Shown: piece by piece, positions 14,015-17,103 of the stretch | Layout: each line of letters starts with the position of its first letter | How positions within the stretch are numbered: position 1 is the first letter of the stretch | Assembly (NCBI GenBank): GCA_016872875.1 | Contig: VGYW01000162.1 | Coordinates: 1-17,103 of the forward strand | DNA: 17,103 nt | Reading direction: 5' to 3' | From: Planctomycetota bacterium | Lineage (GTDB): Bacteria > Planctomycetota > PUPC01 > DSUN01 | Notes under the pieces: generated by a model | What the model was told of the DNA's origin: nothing | The model's database searches: none | The model's input: only the letters and a program-made list of their open reading frames with translations | Program-made: the position numbers and the translations under genes

Positions 14015-14039
14015 AGCGCGCCCCGCGACGGGGCGCGCT
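14015..14039 (-). terminator. GC-rich intrinsic terminator after the secretin-like gene
   Basis: AGCGCGCCCCG (14015-14025) and CGGGGCGCGCT (14029-14039) form a perfect 11-bp stem with a three-base loop, 28 nt past the stop of the secretin-like gene. On the minus strand the stem is followed by TTTCTCAT, a short U-rich tail. The structure separates this gene from the HzsA-related gene downstream. Confidence 0.65.
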
Positions 14040-14067
14040 GGGAGATCACTGGCGGGCGCATGCGGCG

Positions 14068-14820
14068 TCACTTCGCTGGTGGCGGTGGGGTTTCAGCAGG
14101 CGTCTCGGGCTTCGGGGGCAGGACCGGCACCCGCGCCGCCTTCGGCTGCTCCACGACCACCAGGTAGCCATCGTGGTAGCTCACGGAGACGCCGCTGTCC
14201 TTGAGCTTCTCCTGGAAGGTCTTGGCGATGACCTCGCCGATGTGGTCGGGGGGATACTTGTCGAGGAGCTCGAGTTCCCAGAAGGGGTCGCGCTTGCCGT
14301 AGCCGCCGCTCACCGGGCCGAGCTGAGTGCGAATCCAGTAGTAGTAGAGCGGGTCAATCTGCGTGCCGAAGAGGGTGGGGGGCAGGCGCGAGCCCTTGGG
14401 GAACTCGGTGATCGCGCGGATGTCGTGGATTTTCACCTGCGGGTGCGGCTTGGCCGAGTCCTCCGTGGCCACGACGAGGGCCTCGTCGGCATAGACGCTC
14501 ACGAGGTTGACCTGGCGCAGGACGTGCTGGAGGACTGAGAGCGCGGTGACGCCGCGGAGCTTGAGGCTGACCGCCTTGCCTTCGAGCGCCCGGCGCGCAT
14601 CGGCCTCGACCACGATGTTGATCTTCGCCGTGTCGCGGATGAGGTCGAAGACCGAGTCGGGGTCCTTCTTGTCCACGTTGACCTCTTCGATGCGCGCGGC
14701 GGCAAGCCGCTGGGTGATCGCCTCCAGAGAATTGTCGCCTGCGCCGCCGGCTTCGCCGGCGAACGTCGGGAGCGCAACTGCGAGAGCGAGGGTTGTGACC
14801 AAGGACAGGCTTCTCACCAT
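14068..14820 (-). CDS. Exported secretin N-domain (STN)-like protein
   Basis: This 250-residue protein has a clear signal peptide (MVRSLSLVTTLALAVALPTFA, cut near residue 21). Residues about 46-118 (from VNVDKKDPDSVFDLIRD through SLKLRGVTALSVLQHVL to DEALVVAT) match the beta-alpha-beta pattern of the secretin/TonB short N-terminal (STN, N0) domain. A second small alpha/beta part (about 190-226) ends in a Pro-rich tail. There is no secretin pore domain and no TonB receptor barrel, so this is an isolated N-domain protein, a type seen in Planctomycetota but not assigned a function. The ATG at 14820 has AAGGAG seven bases ahead. A near-consensus sigma70 promoter (14919-14891) and a terminator (14039-14015) bracket it as a single-gene transcript. 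It may bind a partner or peptidoglycan in the periplasm; that is inference. Confidence 0.8.
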   Translation of the reverse strand: MVRSLSLVTTLALAVALPTFAGEAGGAGDNSLEAITQRLAAARIEEVNVDKKDPDSVFDLIRDTAKINIVVEADARRALEGKAVSLKLRGVTALSVLQHVLRQVNLVSVYADEALVVATEDSAKPHPQVKIHDIRAITEFPKGSRLPPTLFGTQIDPLYYYWIRTQLGPVSGGYGKRDPFWELELLDKYPPDHIGEVIAKTFQEKLKDSGVSVSYHDGYLVVVEQPKAARVPVLPPKPETPAETPPPPAK

Positions 14821-14836
14821 CTGAGGTCTCCTTGTT

Positions 14837-14870
14837 CCGGCGCATGCCGGTCGGGGCCCGTGTGCGGGCC
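14837..14870 (-). other. Two small tandem hairpins in the 5' leader of the secretin-like gene
   Basis: CCGGC-GCAT-GCCGG (14837-14850) and GGCCCG-TGTG-CGGGCC (14855-14870) are two perfect short stems with four-base loops. They lie between the minus-strand promoter and the AAGGAG ribosome binding site, in a predicted leader of about 60 nt. They may affect mRNA stability; nothing identifies a known riboswitch. Confidence 0.35.
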
Positions 14871-14890
14871 ACTACATCAGCCCGCAAATA

Positions 14891-14919
14891 AGTATAGCGT
14901 GGCGCGCACGGAGAGTCAA
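14891..14919 (-). promoter_or_regulatory. Near-consensus sigma70 promoter, minus strand
   Basis: On the minus strand TTGACT (14919-14914) and TATACT (14896-14891) are separated by exactly 17 bases; each differs from the sigma70 consensus at one position. It faces the secretin-like gene and predicts a leader of roughly 60 nt. Confidence 0.75.
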
Positions 14920-14943
14920 CACCAATCCTGCGCGGAAAACGGC

Positions 14944-14971
14944 TTGACATTTCCCCCGCGCGGCGTAGAGT
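14944..14971 (+). promoter_or_regulatory. Sigma70-type promoter, plus strand
   Basis: A perfect -35 TTGACA (14944-14949) is followed after 16 bases by TAGAGT (14966-14971), four of six matches to TATAAT. It faces the SH3-domain gene and predicts a very short leader. It stands back to back with the minus-strand promoter; the two -35 boxes are 24 bases apart. Confidence 0.65.
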
Positions 14972-14984
14972 ATGGGGGACTCGG

Positions 14985-14992
14985 AAAGGAGG
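14985..14992 (+). promoter_or_regulatory. Strong ribosome binding site deciding the SH3-gene start
   Basis: AAAGGAGG lies six bases before the ATG at 14999. It rules in this start over the in-frame ATG at 14972, which overlaps the promoter and lacks such a site. Confidence 0.85.
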
Positions 14993-14998
14993 CCCGCC

Positions 14999-15559
14999 AT
15001 GAGGACGTGTGGGCTGCTGTTCGGGCTGCTCGTCGTGGGCTGCGCTCAGGCATGGGCGGCCGGGGACCTGAGGGCCGGGGACCTGGCGACGGTGAACAAG
15101 AACGGCGCGGAGATCAAGCGCGGCAGCACGGTGATCGCCACGCTGGACAAGGGGACGCGCATCAAGGTCTACTACGTCTTCAAGGAGGGCGGCTTCGCGC
15201 GTGTCTTCTTCACGCTGGGCGGCAAGAGCTACCAGGGGGACATGAGCCTGAGGGACCTCGACGCGCCCAGCCGCACGGAGGAGAAGGCGCCCCCGAGCAA
15301 GAGCCGCTACGTGGCCGACGACAAGGTGGTGGTCATCGCCAAGGAGGCCAAGCTGAAGCTTGGCGACGACGTGGTCGGGACCATTCCCGAAGGCACCCCG
15401 CTGACGGTGCAGAAGGTGAAGGACGAGTGGCTGGGCGTGACGGCCGAGGTCAAGGGCAAGGCCACGTTCGGCTGGATTCACATGCGGGACGTAGACTACC
15501 CGACGATGAAGGAGAAGGAGAAGCCGCCGCCCAAGAAGGAGCCGGAGAAGGACAAGTGA
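14999..15559 (+). CDS. Exported protein with two bacterial SH3-like domains
   Basis: This 186-residue protein has an N-terminal signal (MRTCGLLFGLLVVGCAQAWA). It can be read either as a lipoprotein signal with VVGC (Cys15) or as a normal signal cut after AWA. Two SH3b-like repeats follow. The first (about 22-83) contains GDLATVNKNGAEIKRGSTVI, TLDKGTRIKVYYV and ARVFF. The second (about 101-165) contains KVVVIAKEAKLKLGDDVVG, TIPEGTPLTVQKV, WLGVTAE and GWIHMRDVD. Each has the order of strands typical of bacterial SH3 folds, which often bind peptidoglycan or ligands at the cell envelope. The tail is Lys/Glu/Pro-rich (last 20 residues). The stop overlaps the next gene by GTGA, so the two are translated together. 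No enzymatic domain is present. Binding partner and role are unknown. Confidence 0.85.
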   Translation: MRTCGLLFGLLVVGCAQAWAAGDLRAGDLATVNKNGAEIKRGSTVIATLDKGTRIKVYYVFKEGGFARVFFTLGGKSYQGDMSLRDLDAPSRTEEKAPPSKSRYVADDKVVVIAKEAKLKLGDDVVGTIPEGTPLTVQKVKDEWLGVTAEVKGKATFGWIHMRDVDYPTMKEKEKPPPKKEPEKDK

Positions 15560-17055
15560 GCCATCGCATCGCTGTGGCTGGGCTTGGAGCGTTCCTTTGC
15601 GCGGCGGGCGCCCTCGCTGACGAGGTGGATGAGCTTGTGAGGCGGCTCGGCCCGCCTGCCCGCTTCAGAGAACACAGGCCCGCCTGGGCCGTGAGGAAGT
15701 CACAGGCCACCTTCGAGGGGATGAAGGGGCCGGAGACCTGGCCCTTCTGGCTCGTGATGGATGGCGGCCGCCACGTGGCCATCATCCCCACGGTCGGGTT
15801 CCACAGCGGAACGGTCTACGTGCAGGACTTCCGCCCCGGCCAGGCCCCAGAGACGCTCAGGCTCCCCACCGAGCGCTGGCACATTGACACCTCGGTCGGC
15901 ACGGAGCTTCGGACCAACAACTTCATCCCAGAGGCGTTGGGCGACGACGACAAGACTTGGGACTGGCGGGTGGAGGGCGACAGGCTGACCTGCGTCCGCC
16001 GCTTCAAGGGCAACGCGAAGTTCAACCGCTGGGCGCATCGCACCAAGGCGGAGGTCGCCGTGGACGCGGCGAACACCATCGTCTTCCGCGTTGACCCCCA
16101 GCTCGGCTACGTGGTCGAGGCGACGTACGACATCTGGACCGACCCGCCGCCGAAGGTCTACGAGTATTCGTCGGCGGCCACCAGCGGCCGATACCTCCTC
16201 TGGCCCGGCCAGGCCACCTGTTACCGACACGCCATCACCCCTGTCGGCTCGAAAGGCTGCGTCGGCTACGCCTGCAACCACGGCGCCACCAAGAAGCACC
16301 CCAAGGCCACCTGCCGCGAGGGCGGCTTCGTGGCCTTCCTGAACGACGAGACGGGCTGGAGCCCCACGCTGAGCCTGGTGCGGGGCGGCGACGCCAACCT
16401 GGTCATCTGCGGGGCGCACACCGACCTCGACTTCGTCCTCAACTGGCCCGAGAAGCCCGAGACCCGCCCCGATGGCCTCAAGCACAACGGCGTCGTCAAG
16501 CACCGCCTCCTCGCCCTCCCGCCCGAGCTGACGAAGCACGTGTGGGACGCGATGGAGCTCCTCCACAAGGGCGAGACCAGGCTGATGGTCCGCTTCGGGG
16601 TCGTCGAGGACTTCGAGGACCAGCCGCTTGAACTCACCACCCGCCAGCGCGGCATGCCCTGGAACGCCGAGGTCACGGACAAGTTCGCCTGCTCGGGCAA
16701 GAAGGCGATCACCTTCACGGGCACGAGCGGCCACGGCGACCCGCAGATCAACCTCAAGCCGAGCACGCGCTACAAGGTCGAGGCCTGGGTGAAGGTCGTC
16801 GAGTTGCCCGCCGACCAATGCAAAGGTCCCGGCGAGCCGGCCGCCTGGCTCAGCGGCTGGACCTATCAATGGTCGCCCCACACCGAGAAGCCCATCGAGT
16901 CGTTCAAGAGCAACCTCGCCAAGCCTGGGGCCGACTGGCAGCGCGTGGCCTTCGAGTTCACCACCCCAAAGTGGGCCCCCTTCATCCAGCTCGCCTTCCA
17001 CGCCGACAACTGCACCGTCTATCTCGACGATTTCCAATTCGTGGAGGTGAAGTAG
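15556..17055 (+). CDS. Exported protein of unknown function with C-terminal CBM-like module
   Basis: This 499-residue protein starts at a GTG that overlaps the previous stop (GTGA) and has GAAGGA five bases ahead. It has a signal peptide (SHRIAVAGLGAFLCAAGALA, cut before DEVDEL). I do not recognise residues 22-345; they are rich in beta strands and Trp/Tyr (GRHVAIIPTVGFHSGTVYV, GYVVEATYDIWTDPPPKVYEYSS, VKHRLLALP) and resemble a large beta-sandwich such as those in sugar-acting proteins. From about 370 to 499 the pattern (AITFTGTS, STRYKVEAWVKV, WQRVAFEFTTPKWAPFIQLAF, CTVYLDDFQFVEV) is that of a CBM4/9-type or discoidin-like jelly roll, commonly a carbohydrate-binding module. The open frame continues upstream to 14860, but that part is an out-of-frame reading of the SH3 gene. 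Together with the SH3 protein it looks like an envelope or secreted pair. Confidence 0.8.
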   Translation: MSHRIAVAGLGAFLCAAGALADEVDELVRRLGPPARFREHRPAWAVRKSQATFEGMKGPETWPFWLVMDGGRHVAIIPTVGFHSGTVYVQDFRPGQAPETLRLPTERWHIDTSVGTELRTNNFIPEALGDDDKTWDWRVEGDRLTCVRRFKGNAKFNRWAHRTKAEVAVDAANTIVFRVDPQLGYVVEATYDIWTDPPPKVYEYSSAATSGRYLLWPGQATCYRHAITPVGSKGCVGYACNHGATKKHPKATCREGGFVAFLNDETGWSPTLSLVRGGDANLVICGAHTDLDFVLNWPEKPETRPDGLKHNGVVKHRLLALPPELTKHVWDAMELLHKGETRLMVRFGVVEDFEDQPLELTTRQRGMPWNAEVTDKFACSGKKAITFTGTSGHGDPQINLKPSTRYKVEAWVKVVELPADQCKGPGEPAAWLSGWTYQWSPHTEKPIESFKSNLAKPGADWQRVAFEFTTPKWAPFIQLAFHADNCTVYLDDFQFVEVK

Positions 17056-17103
17056 CCGAGCCTCGAGTGTGGCCCCCAATTCTGGTGCCAGCCGGCTTCT
17101 TGA

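Noticed and set aside
13903..14061. N-terminal extension of the HzsA-related protein to 14061
   Set aside because: It would translate the terminator stem and the 9-nt repeat (TDLTDPTD-like peptide) and put a signal peptide 54 residues inside the protein.
14837..14870. Riboswitch in the leader of the secretin-like gene
   Set aside because: There are only two very short stems and no conserved core of a known riboswitch class.
14354..15481. Minus-strand open frame of about 375 codons across the divergent promoter region
   Set aside because: It overlaps two well-supported genes and both promoters, and its product is Arg/Pro/His-rich with no domain.
14860..15555. N-terminal extension of the last gene back to 14860
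   Set aside because: This stretch reads the SH3 gene out of frame. The GTG at 15556 with GAAGGA ahead and a signal peptide right after it is the better start.
17056..17103. Terminator after the last gene
   Set aside because: No stem with a T-run is visible in the 48 bases before the window ends.

Overview
The window is GC-rich bacterial DNA with very few stop codons on the antisense strand. It reads as a Gram-negative chromosome: there is an outer-membrane TolC-type protein, a secretin-like periplasmic domain, a Tat signal peptide and c-type haem motifs. The mix of an HzsA-related dihaem beta-propeller protein, a DUF2961/GH172 protein, a DUF362 protein, a Tat-exported aldo/keto reductase and many short-unit intergenic repeats suggests Planctomycetota or a nearby PVC lineage, probably from a metagenome. 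That placement is inference; no rRNA or tRNA gene is present to test it.

Layout. Positions 1-329 are noncoding and hold a heptamer repeat and three strong inverted repeats. From about 330 to 14820 ten genes run on the minus strand. Read in the direction of transcription they are: a small secretin N-domain-like exported protein (14820-14068) ending at a GC-rich terminator; an HzsA-related dihaem c / PD40 protein (13902-11560); a DUF2961 (GH172-type) protein with three C-terminal beta-sandwich-like modules (11468-8745); a DUF362 protein (8654-7377); a Tat-signal aldo/keto reductase (7367-6414); and a complete tripartite efflux/export set of TolC-like lipoprotein (6310-4616), a very large HlyD/MacA-type adaptor (4629-2497), a MacB/LolD-type ATPase (2410-1736) and a MacB-type permease (1601-330). 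At 14821-14998 two near-consensus sigma70 promoters face away from each other. On the plus strand follow a two-SH3-domain exported protein (14999-15559) and, overlapping it by four bases (GTGA), an exported protein of unknown function with a C-terminal CBM-like module (15556-17055).

How the genes work together. The four leftmost genes should form one envelope-spanning ABC export machine (ATPase and permease in the inner membrane, adaptor in the periplasm, TolC-like channel in the outer membrane). The DUF2961, HzsA-related, DUF362 and reductase proteins are all predicted to be exported and may act in the periplasm or at the surface, possibly on glycans and redox partners; no common pathway can be proven from the sequence.

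The most unusual feature is a set of short-unit (7- or 9-nt) tandem arrays at five minus-strand gene borders and in the left flank. Three of the loci (1614-1734, 2421-2500, 11482-11552) have the same design: one array, a short core, then the same unit inverted, so that each can fold into a hairpin. A twelve-unit copy of one heptamer lies inside the adaptor gene, exactly 84 nt long, and is translated as a coiled-coil-like heptad repeat. Because 7 leaves remainder 1 on division by 3, this heptamer gives the same heptapeptide in all three frames of one strand and a stop in all three frames of the other.
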